The notes below the pieces were generated by a model, which was not told the DNA's origin, did no database searches, and saw nothing but the letters and a program-made list of their open reading frames with translations. The translations under genes were made by a program, and so were the position numbers. Below are positions 35,476 through 45,245 of a stretch of 64,000 nucleotides of DNA, one piece after another; the stretch's first letter is position 1; each line of letters begins with the position of its first letter. Origin of the DNA: Rhizobium sp. P38BS-XIX (lineage in GTDB: Bacteria; Pseudomonadota; Alphaproteobacteria; Rhizobiales; Rhizobiaceae); contig NZ_JABAIJ010000001.1 in assembly GCF_012641435.1 (NCBI RefSeq), forward strand, positions 372,001 to 436,000, written 5' to 3'.

Positions 35476-36545
35476 AGAGCGAGCGTGCCCTTGTAAACGG
35501 TGCCGTGAGCGCCGTCTTCGCGAGCGATCATGCGGCCGAGCGTAACGACGGCTTCGCCTTCGGCCTCGAGCGCAGCTTTCACCGCCTCGACGTTTTCTTG
35601 GGCGACGACGACGATCATGCCGATGCCGCAATTGAAGGTGCGCAGCATTTCCTTGGCCTCGACGCCGCCGACCTTGGCAAGCCAAGAGAAGACGGGCGGC
35701 ACCTTGACGGCGGCCAGATCGATTTCGGCGGCAAGATGCTTCGGCAGCACGCGCGGAATGTTCTCCGGGAACCCGCCGCCGGTGATGTGGGCAAGTGCCT
35801 TCAGGGCGTGCGTTTCGCGAATGGCCTTGAGCAGCGGCTTCACATAGATGCGCGTCGGCGTCAGCAATGCTTCGCCGAGCGCCTTGCCTTCGGCGAAGGG
35901 AGCCGGCGCATCCCAGCCGAGGCCGGAAAGCTCGACGATCTTTCGCACCAGCGAGAAACCGTTGGAGTGAACGCCTGAGGAGGCAAGACCGAGAATGACA
36001 TCGCCCTCGGCAATGTCGCCAGACGGCAGCAACTGGCCACGCTCGGCGGCGCCGACGGCAAAGCCTGCCAGATCGTAATCGCCGTGGGAGTACATGCCCG
36101 GCATCTCCGCCGTCTCGCCGCCGATCAGCGCACAGCCCGCATCACGGCAGCCGGCAGCGATGCCGCCGACGATCGCCGCACCCTGGTCGGGGTCGAGCTT
36201 GCCGGTAGCGAAGTAATCGAGGAAGAACAGCGGCTCCGCGCCCTGGACGACCAGATCGTTGACGCACATGGCGACGAGGTCGATACCGACGGTGTCATGA
36301 TAGTTGGCATCGATCGCGATCTTGAGCTTCGTTCCAACGCCATCGTTGGCAGCAACGAGAACCGGATCGGTGAAGCCCGCGGCCTTGAGGTCGAAGAGGC
36401 CGCCGAAACCGCCGATTTCGCCATCCGCACCAGGACGGCGCGTCGAACGGACGGCAGGCTTGATCTTTTCGACCAGCAGGTTGCCGGCATCGATATCGAC
36501 GCCTGCGTCGCTATAGGTCAGACCGTTTTTTCCAGACTGGCTCAT
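35472..36545 (-). CDS. purM: Phosphoribosylformylglycinamidine cyclo-ligase
   Basis: 357 residues from the ATG at 36545, with GGAGG seven bases upstream; the ATG-containing extension to 36626 is not needed. PurM (AIR synthetase) closes FGAM to AIR with ATP, the fifth step of purine synthesis. Motifs are [14 protein letters not shown] at the start, [17 protein letters not shown], and the PurM-type block [21 protein letters not shown]. The order purM-purN is common in proteobacteria. It is divergent from perM, with about 220 bases between them. Confidence 0.97.
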   Translation of the reverse strand: MSQSGKNGLTYSDAGVDIDAGNLLVEKIKPAVRSTRRPGADGEIGGFGGLFDLKAAGFTDPVLVAANDGVGTKLKIAIDANYHDTVGIDLVAMCVNDLVVQGAEPLFFLDYFATGKLDPDQGAAIVGGIAAGCRDAGCALIGGETAEMPGMYSHGDYDLAGFAVGAAERGQLLPSGDIAEGDVILGLASSGVHSNGFSLVRKIVELSGLGWDAPAPFAEGKALGEALLTPTRIYVKPLLKAIRETHALKALAHITGGGFPENIPRVLPKHLAAEIDLAAVKVPPVFSWLAKVGGVEAKEMLRTFNCGIGMIVVVAQENVEAVKAALEAEGEAVVTLGRMIAREDGAHGTVYKGTLAL

Positions 36546-36767
36546 GCTTCTGCCTCCGATGGCCGCCCGTCCGTCGCGACCGGGCTTTGATCGGGTCGCC
36601 ATTGCATGATAGGGGCGTTTATGCAAGGCGCAAGCGCCGCCAACCCCGCGATTTTCCCCGTTTCACAACGCCCGACGCCGATTTCCGCTCTCAGGCTTGA
36701 CCATAATTGCGGCATCATCCTATGTCCTAAGCACACGGTAAACGAGTTGAAAACAACGAGGAAGACG
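36546..36767. other. Divergent intergenic region, purM / perM-like gene
   Basis: 222 bases separate the two starts. They should hold promoters for both directions and possibly a PurR- or purine-responsive element, but I saw no recognisable motif or dyad. The transporter's ribosome-binding site GAGGAAG lies just before 36768. Confidence 0.4.
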
Positions 36768-37901
36768 ATGGAGCAAAAGGTCAGCGGGGCGAACCTCAAG
36801 CGACAAGTCATCTTCTGGGTGCTCCTGCTCGTGTTTTTCGTCGCCTTTGTTTATATCTTCAGCACGATCCTCCTGCCGTTCATCGCCGGCATGGCGGTGG
36901 CCTATTTCCTTGATCCGATCGCCGACCGGCTGGAACGGATCGGCCTCAGCCGCCTGATGGCGACGGTCGTGATCCTCGTGGCCTTCGTGCTGATCTTTGC
37001 ACTTGCCCTGACGATCTTCATTCCGATCGTCATCAACCAGTTCAACGACTTCATCCAGCATATTCCGACCTACGTGCAGCAGATCCAGCAGCTGATCGCC
37101 AAGGCGCAGACGATGGTGCTGCCGGACTGGATCCGCAATCAGCTCGGCGCGATCAAGGATAATTTCTCCAGCATCATGTCGGAAGGCCTGAGCTTCGTCG
37201 GCGGACTGTTCGCGCAGCTCTGGAGCTCCGGCAAGGCGCTGGTCAACATTCTCTCGCTGATGGTCGTCACCCCGGTCGTCGCCTTCTACATGCTGCTCGA
37301 CTGGGACCGGATGGTCGCCAAGGTGGACGACTGGATTCCGCGCGATCATGTCGCCACCGTGCGCCAGCTCGCTCGCGAGATAGACAAGGCGATCGCTGGC
37401 TTCATCCGTGGGCAGGGTTCGCTCTGCGTCATTCTCGGTGTCTATTATGGTGTCGGCCTCTCTCTCGTCGGCTTGAACTTCGGCCTGCTGATCGGCCTTT
37501 TTGCCGGCATGATCAGCTTCATACCCTATGTCGGTTCGATGGTCGGGCTGGTATTGGCCGTCGGCGTTGCGCTCGTTCAGTTCTGGCCCGATTATCTCTG
37601 GGTCGGGCTGACGCTCGCCGTCTTCTTCACCGGCCAGTTCCTCGAAGGCAATGTGCTGCAGCCGAAGCTCGTCGGTGAAAGTGTCGGCCTTCATCCGGTC
37701 TGGCTGATGTTTGCACTCTTCGCCTTCGGCGCGCTCTTCGGCTTCGTCGGGTTGCTGATCGCAGTTCCGGCGGCTGCTGCCTGCGGTGTTCTTGTCCGCT
37801 TTGCGCTTTCGCGGTACCTTCAAAGTGAACTCTATCATGGACGCTCGGAAGCAGGCAGGGCTCGCAGAGCCAAGACCGGCAAGCCCGAGAATAACACATG
37901 A
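36768..37901 (+). CDS. AI-2E family transporter (PerM-like)
   Basis: 377 residues from the ATG at 36768, with GAGGAAG upstream; the open frame to 36606 is upstream sequence. Seven to eight membrane helices and the AI-2E block GFIRGQGSLCVILGVYYGVGLSLVGL followed by GMISFIPYVGSMVGLVLAV are clear. Family members are described as exporters (for example the Na/H antiporter-like and AI-2 exporter TqsA groups), but transported substrate varies. The C-terminal tail is positively charged. Its stop overlaps the hdaA start (ATGA), a conserved alphaproteobacterial order that gives no obvious functional reason. Confidence 0.88.
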   Translation: MEQKVSGANLKRQVIFWVLLLVFFVAFVYIFSTILLPFIAGMAVAYFLDPIADRLERIGLSRLMATVVILVAFVLIFALALTIFIPIVINQFNDFIQHIPTYVQQIQQLIAKAQTMVLPDWIRNQLGAIKDNFSSIMSEGLSFVGGLFAQLWSSGKALVNILSLMVVTPVVAFYMLLDWDRMVAKVDDWIPRDHVATVRQLAREIDKAIAGFIRGQGSLCVILGVYYGVGLSLVGLNFGLLIGLFAGMISFIPYVGSMVGLVLAVGVALVQFWPDYLWVGLTLAVFFTGQFLEGNVLQPKLVGESVGLHPVWLMFALFAFGALFGFVGLLIAVPAAAACGVLVRFALSRYLQSELYHGRSEAGRARRAKTGKPENNT

Positions 37902-38611
37902 CCGAAGCAAAGAACGCTGATCTCAGGCGCAAGGCCGCCGAACAGCTGGCCTTGGCCTTTACGCACGATTCCGCCAACGGACGCGACGATCTGCTCGTAG
38001 CCGATCCCCTGAGCGCGGCCGTAAAGATCGTCGATTCCTGGCCGCACTGGCCGTCGCCGGTGGTGATCCTTGCCGGTCCCGTGGGGTCCGGCAAATCGCA
38101 TCTCGCCAGCATCTGGAGTGAGCGCTGTGGTGCCGCTCCGATCCATCCGATCGCCGGCTCCAACGCCGCGGTTACGGCCGCGAGTGGCGCGGTGATCTTC
38201 GAAGACGTCGATCGTCTCGGCTTCGACGATACGGAACTTTTCCATGTGATCAACAGCGTACGGGAAAACGGCACCAGTCTTCTGATGACGAGCCGGCTCT
38301 GGCCGATGTCATGGCCGGTGACGCTGCCTGACCTGCGCTCGCGCCTGAAGGCCGCGACGGTGGTCGAGATCGGCGAGCCGGACGAGGAACTGCTGTCGCA
38401 GGTCATCGTCAAGCTCTTCGCTGACCGGCAGCTTTATATCGATGACAAACTCGTCCTCTATATTGTCAATCGCATGGAGCGCTCGCTGAACGCGGCGCAA
38501 TTGATCGTCGACAGGCTTGATCGTCTGGCACTGGGACGCGGAACACGGATCACGCGCCAGTTGGCCGCTGAAGTCTTGAATGAACTGGGCAATTCCGGTC
38601 AGGCGGATTGA
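37898..38611 (+). CDS. hdaA: DnaA regulatory inactivator HdaA
   Basis: 237 residues. The clamp-binding motif QLALAF lies at 16-21, near the N-terminus as in Hda. The AAA-like core has the P-loop ILAGPVGSGKSHLASIW and a Walker-B-like VIFEDVDRLGF, and MTSRLWP is a sensor region. HdaA, bound to the DNA clamp, promotes hydrolysis of DnaA-ATP after initiation and so prevents re-initiation. The ATG overlaps the preceding stop. The next gene is ppk, an association seen in several alphaproteobacteria. It lacks the DnaA DNA-binding domain, as expected. Confidence 0.9.
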   Translation: MTEAKNADLRRKAAEQLALAFTHDSANGRDDLLVADPLSAAVKIVDSWPHWPSPVVILAGPVGSGKSHLASIWSERCGAAPIHPIAGSNAAVTAASGAVIFEDVDRLGFDDTELFHVINSVRENGTSLLMTSRLWPMSWPVTLPDLRSRLKAATVVEIGEPDEELLSQVIVKLFADRQLYIDDKLVLYIVNRMERSLNAAQLIVDRLDRLALGRGTRITRQLAAEVLNELGNSGQAD

Positions 38612-38686
38612 CCTGACATCGACTGTCACAGTTCCGTCGTCAAACTGATATACGTGGCACAAGATCAGAAAGAGGGTAGGTTGAAC

Positions 38687-40888
38687 ATGGACTCGGCACT
38701 CACGGAACAGCAGGATCCCAACCAGCAGGCTCCGGAGGCCGCACAGCCCGTCAGCGAATTGCTGACCAGCCCAGAACGCTTCATCAATCGCGAATTTTCC
38801 TGGCTGCAGTTCAATCGCCGTGTTCTTGAAGAGACGTTGAACACCGCGCATCCGCTATTGGAGCGCGTTCGCTTCCTGTCCATTTCCGCCGCCAACCTCG
38901 ATGAATTCTTCATGGTGCGCGTCGCCGGCCTCGAAGGTCAGGTCCGCCAGAAGATCCTGGTGCGCACGCCCGACGGCAAAACGCCTGCCGAGCAGCTCGA
39001 CGACATCCTGCGCGAGATCGACAATCTGCAGATGGAGCAGCAGGCCTCGCTTGCCGTCCTGCAGCAGTATCTCGCCAAGGAAGATATTCTAATCGTCCGC
39101 CCCGCGGCTCTTTCCGACATGGATCGGCAATGGCTGCATACCGAGTTCGAACAGGCGATCTTCCCGGTTCTGACGCCGCTCTCCATCGACCCGGCGCATC
39201 CGTTCCCGTTCATTCCGAACCTTGGCTTCTCGATTGCGCTGCAGCTGAAGAGCATGAACGGCCGCGAGCCGATGACGGCGCTGTTGCGCCTGCCGCCGGC
39301 GCTGGACCGCTTCGTCCGTCTTCCGGATGCCAGCAACGTCATCCGTTACATCACGCTGGAAGATGTGGTGAACATCTTCATTCACCGGCTTTACCCCGGC
39401 TACGAGGTTCAGGGCTCCGGTACGTTCCGCATCATCCGCGACAGCGATATCGAAGTCGAGGAAGAGGCCGAAGATCTGGTGCGCTTCTTCGAAACCGCAC
39501 TGAAGCGCCGCCGCCGCGGCTCGGTGATCCGCATCGAGACGGATTCCGAAATGCCGCTCGAGCTTCGCCAGTTCGTGGTGGAATCGCTGAACGTGCCGGA
39601 AAACCGCATCGCGGTTCTGCCCGGCCTGCTGGCGCTCAACACGCTCTCCGAAATCTGCAAGGCTCCGCGCGACGATCTTCGCTTCGAGCCCTACAATGCG
39701 CGATTTCCTGAGCGCGTCCGCGAACACGCCGGCGATTGTTTCGCCGCGATCCGCGAAAAGGACATGGTCGTCCACCACCCCTACGAATCCTTCGACGTCG
39801 TCGTTCAGTTCCTTCTCCAGGCTGCTAGGGATCCTGACGTTCTGGCGATAAAGCAGACGCTTTACCGCACCTCCAACGACAGCCCGATCGTTCGCGCGCT
39901 GATCGACGCCGCCGACATGGGCAAGTCCGTGACCGCGCTTGTGGAGCTCAAGGCTCGCTTCGACGAAGAGGCGAATATTCGCTGGGCGCGTGACCTTGAG
40001 CGCGCAGGCGTGCAGGTCGTCTTCGGCTTCATCGAACTCAAGACCCACGCGAAGATGTCCATGGTCGTGCGCCGCGAGGACGGCAAGCTGCGAACCTATT
40101 GCCATCTCGGCACCGGCAACTATCACCCGGTCACCGCAAAGATCTACACCGACCTGTCCTACTTCACCTGTGATCCGACGATCGCCCACGACATGGCGAA
40201 TATCTTCAACTTCATCACGGGTTACGGCGAGCCGGAGCACGACATGAAGATCGCCGTTTCGCCATACACCCTTCGCCCGCGCATCCTCGAACATATCGAG
40301 GGTGAGATCGCGCATGCCAAGGAAGGCCGTCCGGCCGCGATCTGGATGAAGATGAATTCGCTTGTGGATCCCGACATCATCGATGCGCTCTACAGAGCCA
40401 GCAATGCCGGCGTCGAGATCGATCTCGTCGTGCGCGGCATCTGCTGCCTGCGTCCGCAGGTCGCCGGCCTCTCGGAAAACATCCGCGTCAAATCGATTAT
40501 CGGTCGCTTCCTAGAACACAGCCGCATCTTCTGCTTCGGCAATGGCCAGGGCCTGCCGTCTGACAAGGCGCTGGTCTATATCGGCTCCGCCGACATGATG
40601 CCGCGCAACCTCGACCGCCGTGTCGAAACGCTCGTGCCGCTGACGAACAAGACCGTGCATGAACAGGTGCTTTCACAGATCATGCTGGGCAATATCATTG
40701 ACAATCAGCAAAGCTACGAGATATTGCCGGACGGAACTTCCCGGCGCATGGAAGTGCGCAAAGGGGAAGAGCCATTCAATGCGCAGCAGTATTTCATGAC
40801 GAATCCGAGCCTTTCCGGCCGTGGTGAAGCCTTGAAATCCAGTGCGCCGAAACTGATCGCTGGGCTGTTGTCGGGCCGCAACAAATAA
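38687..40888 (+). CDS. ppk: Polyphosphate kinase
   Basis: 733 residues from the ATG at 38687; an in-frame GTG at 38654 is the longer option and the AGG before 38687 favours the shorter one. PPK1 polymerises the gamma-phosphate of ATP into polyphosphate. [29 protein letters not shown] is the N-terminal domain, the phosphohistidine domains contain [14 protein letters not shown], and [13 protein letters not shown] and [21 protein letters not shown] carry the active-site H and the HxK-type motif. The C-terminal end has [16 protein letters not shown]. It is followed by ppx 11 bases later. Confidence 0.97.
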   Translation: MDSALTEQQDPNQQAPEAAQPVSELLTSPERFINREFSWLQFNRRVLEETLNTAHPLLERVRFLSISAANLDEFFMVRVAGLEGQVRQKILVRTPDGKTPAEQLDDILREIDNLQMEQQASLAVLQQYLAKEDILIVRPAALSDMDRQWLHTEFEQAIFPVLTPLSIDPAHPFPFIPNLGFSIALQLKSMNGREPMTALLRLPPALDRFVRLPDASNVIRYITLEDVVNIFIHRLYPGYEVQGSGTFRIIRDSDIEVEEEAEDLVRFFETALKRRRRGSVIRIETDSEMPLELRQFVVESLNVPENRIAVLPGLLALNTLSEICKAPRDDLRFEPYNARFPERVREHAGDCFAAIREKDMVVHHPYESFDVVVQFLLQAARDPDVLAIKQTLYRTSNDSPIVRALIDAADMGKSVTALVELKARFDEEANIRWARDLERAGVQVVFGFIELKTHAKMSMVVRREDGKLRTYCHLGTGNYHPVTAKIYTDLSYFTCDPTIAHDMANIFNFITGYGEPEHDMKIAVSPYTLRPRILEHIEGEIAHAKEGRPAAIWMKMNSLVDPDIIDALYRASNAGVEIDLVVRGICCLRPQVAGLSENIRVKSIIGRFLEHSRIFCFGNGQGLPSDKALVYIGSADMMPRNLDRRVETLVPLTNKTVHEQVLSQIMLGNIIDNQQSYEILPDGTSRRMEVRKGEEPFNAQQYFMTNPSLSGRGEALKSSAPKLIAGLLSGRNK

Positions 40889-40899
40889 ACTGGACCTGC

Positions 40900-42420
40900 A
40901 TGGTTGAATCAGAAGCCCAGGGGCGCCTTCCCGGTATTGCCCCTGTCTCCGTTGTCGATATCGGGTCGAATTCGGTCCGTCTTGTCGTCTATGAAGGCCA
41001 TTCGCGGTCTCCGACCATTCTTTTCAACGAGAAAGTGCTTTGTGGCCTTGGAAAAGGCATAGCACTGACCGGAAAGATGGACGAGGAAAGCGTGGCCCGG
41101 GCGCTCGCAGCCCTGCATCGCTTCAAGGCCTTGTCCGATCAGGCGCGCGCCTCGACGATCTATGTCCTGGCGACCGCAGCAGCGCGCGAGGCCAGCAACG
41201 GCCCGCACTTCATCCATCAGGCCGAGACGATCCTGCAGCGCAAGGTGCGTGTGCTCTCTGGTGAGGAGGAAGCACGCTTCTCGGCGCTCGGCATCATCAG
41301 CGGCTTCTTCCATCCGGATGGTATTGCCGGTGATCTCGGTGGCGGCTCGCTGGAGCTGATCGACATCAAGGATCGCGAGTTCGGCAAGGGTATCACGCTG
41401 CCGCTCGGCGGCCTGCGCCTGTCCGAATATGCCGGCGGCTCGATCGAGAAAGCGCGCAGCTTTGCGCGCAAGCACGTCAAGACCGCCAAGCTGCTCGGCA
41501 AGGGCGAGGGGCGGACCTTTTATGCCGTTGGCGGCACATGGCGAAATATCGCCAAGCTTCACATGGAAACCCGCAAATATCCGCTGCACATGATGCAGGG
41601 CTATGAAGTGCCTCTCGACGAGATGGTGCGATTCCTGGACCAGATCGTGGAATCGAAGGATTCGAAGGACCCGGCGCTGCAGGCCGTGTCCAAGCATCGC
41701 CGCCTGCTGCTGCCCTTTGGCGCCGTTGCCATGCGCGAAGTGCTGACGGCCATGAAGCCATCGATCATTTCCTTTTCCGCACAGGGCGTGCGCGAAGGCT
41801 ATCTCTATTCGCTACTCACCGAGGCCGAGCGCCATAGCGATCCGTTGCTTGTCGCGGCCGGCGAGCTTGCCATCCTGCGCGCCCGTTCGCCGGAGCATGC
41901 CCGTGAGCTTGCCGAATGGACCGGACGCATGATGCCGTTCTTCGGCATCACCGAGACGGAAGAAGAGAGCCGCTATCGTCAGGCCGCCTGCCTGCTTGCC
42001 GATATCAGCTGGCGTGCTCATCCGGATTATCGCGGCCTTCAGGCGCTGAACATCATCGCACATACGTCTTTCGTCGGCATCACCCATGCCGGTCGTGCCT
42101 TCATTGCCCTTGCCAACTACTTCCGTTTCGAGGGGTTGAGCGACGATGGAGCGACCGAGCCATTATCGACAATCGCCACCCCGCTATACCTGGACCGAGC
42201 CAAGCTGCTCGGTGGATTGCTGCGTGTCGTGTACCTGTTTTCTGCCTCGATGCCCGGCATCGTGCGCAACCTGTCGTTCCGCCGGTCGACAAACCCGGAT
42301 CTGGATCTCGAATTCGTCGTTCCCGCCGAATATCACGATTTTGCCGGTGAGAGGCTGGAGGGCCGCTTGCAGCAGCTCGGCAAGCTGACGAACCGCCGGC
42401 TGGCCTTCTGTTTCGAATAG
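40900..42420 (+). CDS. ppx: Exopolyphosphatase
   Basis: 506 residues. It removes terminal phosphates from polyphosphate and can also act on pppGpp in related enzymes. The ASKHA fold is marked by VVDIGSNSVRLVVYEG near residue 20 and IAGDLGGGSLELIDI in the middle; GEEEARFSALGIISGF is the glutamate-bearing catalytic region. The C-terminal HD-like helical region is consistent with the PPX/GppA family. It starts 11 bases after ppk, so synthesis and breakdown of polyphosphate sit in one transcript. The terminator at 42444 follows. Confidence 0.95.
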   Translation: MVESEAQGRLPGIAPVSVVDIGSNSVRLVVYEGHSRSPTILFNEKVLCGLGKGIALTGKMDEESVARALAALHRFKALSDQARASTIYVLATAAAREASNGPHFIHQAETILQRKVRVLSGEEEARFSALGIISGFFHPDGIAGDLGGGSLELIDIKDREFGKGITLPLGGLRLSEYAGGSIEKARSFARKHVKTAKLLGKGEGRTFYAVGGTWRNIAKLHMETRKYPLHMMQGYEVPLDEMVRFLDQIVESKDSKDPALQAVSKHRRLLLPFGAVAMREVLTAMKPSIISFSAQGVREGYLYSLLTEAERHSDPLLVAAGELAILRARSPEHARELAEWTGRMMPFFGITETEEESRYRQAACLLADISWRAHPDYRGLQALNIIAHTSFVGITHAGRAFIALANYFRFEGLSDDGATEPLSTIATPLYLDRAKLLGGLLRVVYLFSASMPGIVRNLSFRRSTNPDLDLEFVVPAEYHDFAGERLEGRLQQLGKLTNRRLAFCFE

Positions 42421-42443
42421 GCTTCGTTTCCAATATGCGTGAA

Positions 42444-42470
42444 GCCTCTCCCCATAATGCAGGGAGAGGC
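42444..42470. terminator. Bidirectional terminator between ppx and the phytase-like gene
   Basis: GCCTCTCCC (42444-42452) pairs with GGGAGAGGC (42462-42470) around a nine-base loop. It lies 23 bases past the ppx stop and 14 before the end of the convergent gene, so it can serve both. T-rich tails are weak on either side. Confidence 0.7.
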
Positions 42471-42484
42471 GGCTTTGCTCTGGC

Positions 42485-43843
42485 TTACTTCGCGTTCAGG
42501 AAATCGCCGACTTCGAGAAGGCTGAATTCGTTGTCGTCAGCCTTGTCGACGGCGCGACCTGCCGAGAAGGGCAGGTTATTGTCGTTGCCGATGATGATGT
42601 GCGTGGCATCGACGCGGTCGACGTTCTCGATCGTGACGAAAGGCATGTCGTAAAAGCCCTCGCCGCCGCCCTGACGGCGCTTGTGGTCGGGATCCTCGAT
42701 CCGCAGCAGATCGATGTAGCCGATCTTGCGAACGGACTTGCCGACATTGGCGTCACTGAACTCGATCTTGTAGACACGCTTCAGCTCGGCCGGAGCCTCG
42801 AAGCAATCCGGCTTCGGCTGCTTGGGATCGGCGCAAGCCTTATCCTTCGTGCCGGCGCCATTGTCGCGTTCGATGACGAGAGCGGTCGTTTCGTCGAGCA
42901 TGTTGAAATCGCCGATCGAGACGCCCTTGTCTGCGAAGGGATAAAGCCAGCTGCGGCCCGTCCAGGCCTTCGCGGCAACGTCGAATTCGATGACGCGGAT
43001 CGCCGTCTTGCCGTCGACGCTCTCCATCTGGCCATCGTCCTTGTAGATCGGGCCTTCCAGCAAACCGTAGAGCTTGGAACCGTCCTTCGACATGGCGAGA
43101 CCTTCGAAGCCGCCGGAGCGTTTCAGGTTGAAGGCCGGCATCTTCTGCGTGGGGTTGCCGGGGAGCTGGATCAGCGGATTGTCGGGAGACATGACCGGCT
43201 TGCCGTCGAGGGTTGTCGCGAAGACGTCGGTCAGCTGGCCGTTCGTGTCGAATTTCAGCAGGTAAGGTCCGAACTCTTCGCCAATCCAGAAGCCATCGGC
43301 AACCGGCTGGATCGATTCGATGTCGAAATCGGCGCCCGTCAGATAGCGCTTTTCAGCACCTTCGAGAACGATCGGGAAGGGGGCTTTCTTGTTCGGATCG
43401 GAGAGGAAGAGGTTCTTGACGACCTCAACCTTGCCGCTGTTCCAGTCGAACTTCAGCTGATGCAGGAAAAGCATGGCGTCCGACGAGTTCTGCTTGGAGC
43501 CGAAACCGTTGTCGGAGAGCGTCCAGAACGTGCCGTCGGACATGGTCTTGATGCCGGAAAAGCCCTGGATCGGCTGACCGGCAAACGGCAGCTTCAGGTC
43601 GGTGACGCGAGCGCCGTCCTTGCCCGGTACCGTGCCGAGCGCATCGGTGCGCTTGCGATCCGGCGTCGTGAACTTGCCGGAGGTCTTCAGAAATTCCGGC
43701 GCATCGGTAGGCGCGTCGGCAATGGTGTTGGCCGGCAGGATGGCCTGTCCGGCGAGCTTGGCCGTGAATTGCTGCTCGTCTGCCTGTGCGGATGCAGCAA
43801 GAAAAATAAGGAGTGCCGTGGAGGCGGAAAGAATTCGGATCAT
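42485..43843 (-). CDS. Esterase-like activity of phytase family protein (secreted)
   Basis: 452 residues. A signal peptide ends near residue 21 (STALLIFLAASAQA). The rest is the Phytase-like beta-propeller domain with the block GQPIQGFSGIKTMSDGTFWTLSDNGFGSKQNSSDAMLFLHQL and DGFWIGEEFGPYLLKFDTNGQL, GGFEGLAMSKDGSKLYGLLEGPI, and a C-terminal GEGFYDMPFVTIENVDRVDATHIIIGNDNNLPFS. Acidic pairs in these loops would bind calcium. Family members are exported and often assigned esterase or phytase-like function without direct proof. Located in the periplasm or outside. Monocistronic by context. Confidence 0.85.
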   Translation of the reverse strand: MIRILSASTALLIFLAASAQADEQQFTAKLAGQAILPANTIADAPTDAPEFLKTSGKFTTPDRKRTDALGTVPGKDGARVTDLKLPFAGQPIQGFSGIKTMSDGTFWTLSDNGFGSKQNSSDAMLFLHQLKFDWNSGKVEVVKNLFLSDPNKKAPFPIVLEGAEKRYLTGADFDIESIQPVADGFWIGEEFGPYLLKFDTNGQLTDVFATTLDGKPVMSPDNPLIQLPGNPTQKMPAFNLKRSGGFEGLAMSKDGSKLYGLLEGPIYKDDGQMESVDGKTAIRVIEFDVAAKAWTGRSWLYPFADKGVSIGDFNMLDETTALVIERDNGAGTKDKACADPKQPKPDCFEAPAELKRVYKIEFSDANVGKSVRKIGYIDLLRIEDPDHKRRQGGGEGFYDMPFVTIENVDRVDATHIIIGNDNNLPFSAGRAVDKADDNEFSLLEVGDFLNAK

Positions 43844-44006
43844 CGTGTCACCTTGTTGGTGGGATTGGCGAAAACAATCCCGCTTAACAGGCGTGCCATG
43901 TCGTCGAATTAACGCTTAGGTGAATATTTGGTGACTGTGGACAACCCATAGGGTGTGAAGCTCAGGCGTGCATTGATATGGATATGCAGCTATTGATATG
44001 CTTAAC

Positions 44007-45059
44007 TTACGATCTGCCACGCACGCTTTTCAGCACTTCGCGGCTTTGCGTATGAAGCGCGATGACGCCGAGCGAGTGGTCTCGGCCACGCACGGCATGT
44101 TCGCCGAGCTCTTCCTTGACGATTGCTTCGGGAAGTTCGAGGCGCCTTGCAAGATCGCTCGAAATCAGCACCTGCCGTTCCAGCGTCTTGCACAGCGATT
44201 CCAGCCGTGCCGTCGTGTTCACCGTGTCGCCGAAATAAGCGATCTTGTGATGATCGACGCCGATTTCCGCCGTGACGATGCCACCGCCATGCAGAGCGGC
44301 CCGCAGGCGCGGCACCCGGCCATAAGATTTCAACCAGGTCTCGGCGTTTTTTTCGATGCCGTCGAGGATGTCGAAGACGCAGCGCACGCAATTGGCGTTC
44401 TTGACGCCGCGGTTTAGCGGCCAGGTGATGATGGCGGCGTCGCCGATATAGTCGTCGATTGCGCCCTTGTGCCGGCGCACCGGTTCCGCCATGGCGCCGA
44501 ACACCGCGCCGAGAAACTCCTGTGTCTTCAGATCTCCATGCTCTTCGGCAAAGGCCGTGGAGCCGACAAGATCAATGAACAGGAAGACGCGCTCTTCCTG
44601 CACCGGGTTGCGATAGCGGCCCGTGAGCAGGCTCAGGAACACGTCGCGACCAAGCAGTTCTCGGACGCGACCAATGAAGATGATCGCGGCCGTGACCACG
44701 ACGGCATAGAGATAGACGTCTATCTTCAGGAGCGTGACGTCCTTCCAGCTGCCTTCGATGATGCCGGACAGCTTGAGCAGGCTGCCGGCAATGGCATAGC
44801 CAATGCCGATCAGGGCGAAATCGATGACCAGCGCCGAGAGAATGAAGATCGGCGTCGGCAGGCGATGGATCCATCCGTTCAGGTTGGACAGGATCATCCG
44901 GCGCTCGAAGGCCAAAAGCGGCATGCCGCAGAAAAGCGCGAAGATCGCGCCGATATACATGGGTGCTTCGGGGAAATACATTTTGCCATAGGCAACGCCG
45001 GTCGAGGCGACGAGCAGCGACGACAGAAGCCAGGTGCGTATCGAATGGACAATACCCAT
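44007..45059 (-). CDS. Membrane-bound class III adenylate/guanylate cyclase
   Basis: 350 residues. About five N-terminal membrane helices (residues 8-135) precede a cyclase homology domain at about 155-335. Metal-binding aspartates are in FLFIDLVGSTAF and DDYIGDAAIITW, and the AYFGDTVNTTARLES block gives the Asn and Arg of the transition state. The substrate-determining residues are not assigned, so ATP versus GTP is open. Rhizobia carry many such proteins and most lack a known signal. The 186 bases before it on the minus strand show no named control element. The enzyme should be active, as the key residues are present. Confidence 0.88.
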   Translation of the reverse strand: MGIVHSIRTWLLSSLLVASTGVAYGKMYFPEAPMYIGAIFALFCGMPLLAFERRMILSNLNGWIHRLPTPIFILSALVIDFALIGIGYAIAGSLLKLSGIIEGSWKDVTLLKIDVYLYAVVVTAAIIFIGRVRELLGRDVFLSLLTGRYRNPVQEERVFLFIDLVGSTAFAEEHGDLKTQEFLGAVFGAMAEPVRRHKGAIDDYIGDAAIITWPLNRGVKNANCVRCVFDILDGIEKNAETWLKSYGRVPRLRAALHGGGIVTAEIGVDHHKIAYFGDTVNTTARLESLCKTLERQVLISSDLARRLELPEAIVKEELGEHAVRGRDHSLGVIALHTQSREVLKSVRGRS

Positions 45060-45245
45060 TCACGGTTCCGCCGAGAAAGGACGCCCGTCATCGACGCGGG
45101 ACTGCGCCGACAACGCTTATGCGTCATCAAAGATAACGACTATAACAGACGTTCATTCCACGAGATTTACGGCGCAATCGTGATGGCGGCCAGCGTCCCG
45201 ACATGCGAATCATACGCAATCGCGAGGCGCTGGGGAAGATGAATG
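45060..45245. other. rnd-cyclase intergenic region
   Basis: 186 bases upstream of the cyclase on the minus strand and just past the rnd stop. It should hold the cyclase promoter. I saw no strong dyad, terminator or open frame. Confidence 0.35.

Noticed and set aside
35476..35685. N-terminal extension of purN
   Set aside because: Arginine-rich sequence inside purM; the start at 35475 overlaps the purM stop and fits the family.
36720..37910. A 396-codon minus-strand frame opposite the PerM-like gene
   Set aside because: The product is made of Asp, Glu and Arg-rich low-complexity sequence, the reverse of hydrophobic helices.
39089..40315. A 408-codon minus-strand frame inside ppk
   Set aside because: Shadow of ppk, whose conserved motifs are all in the plus frame.
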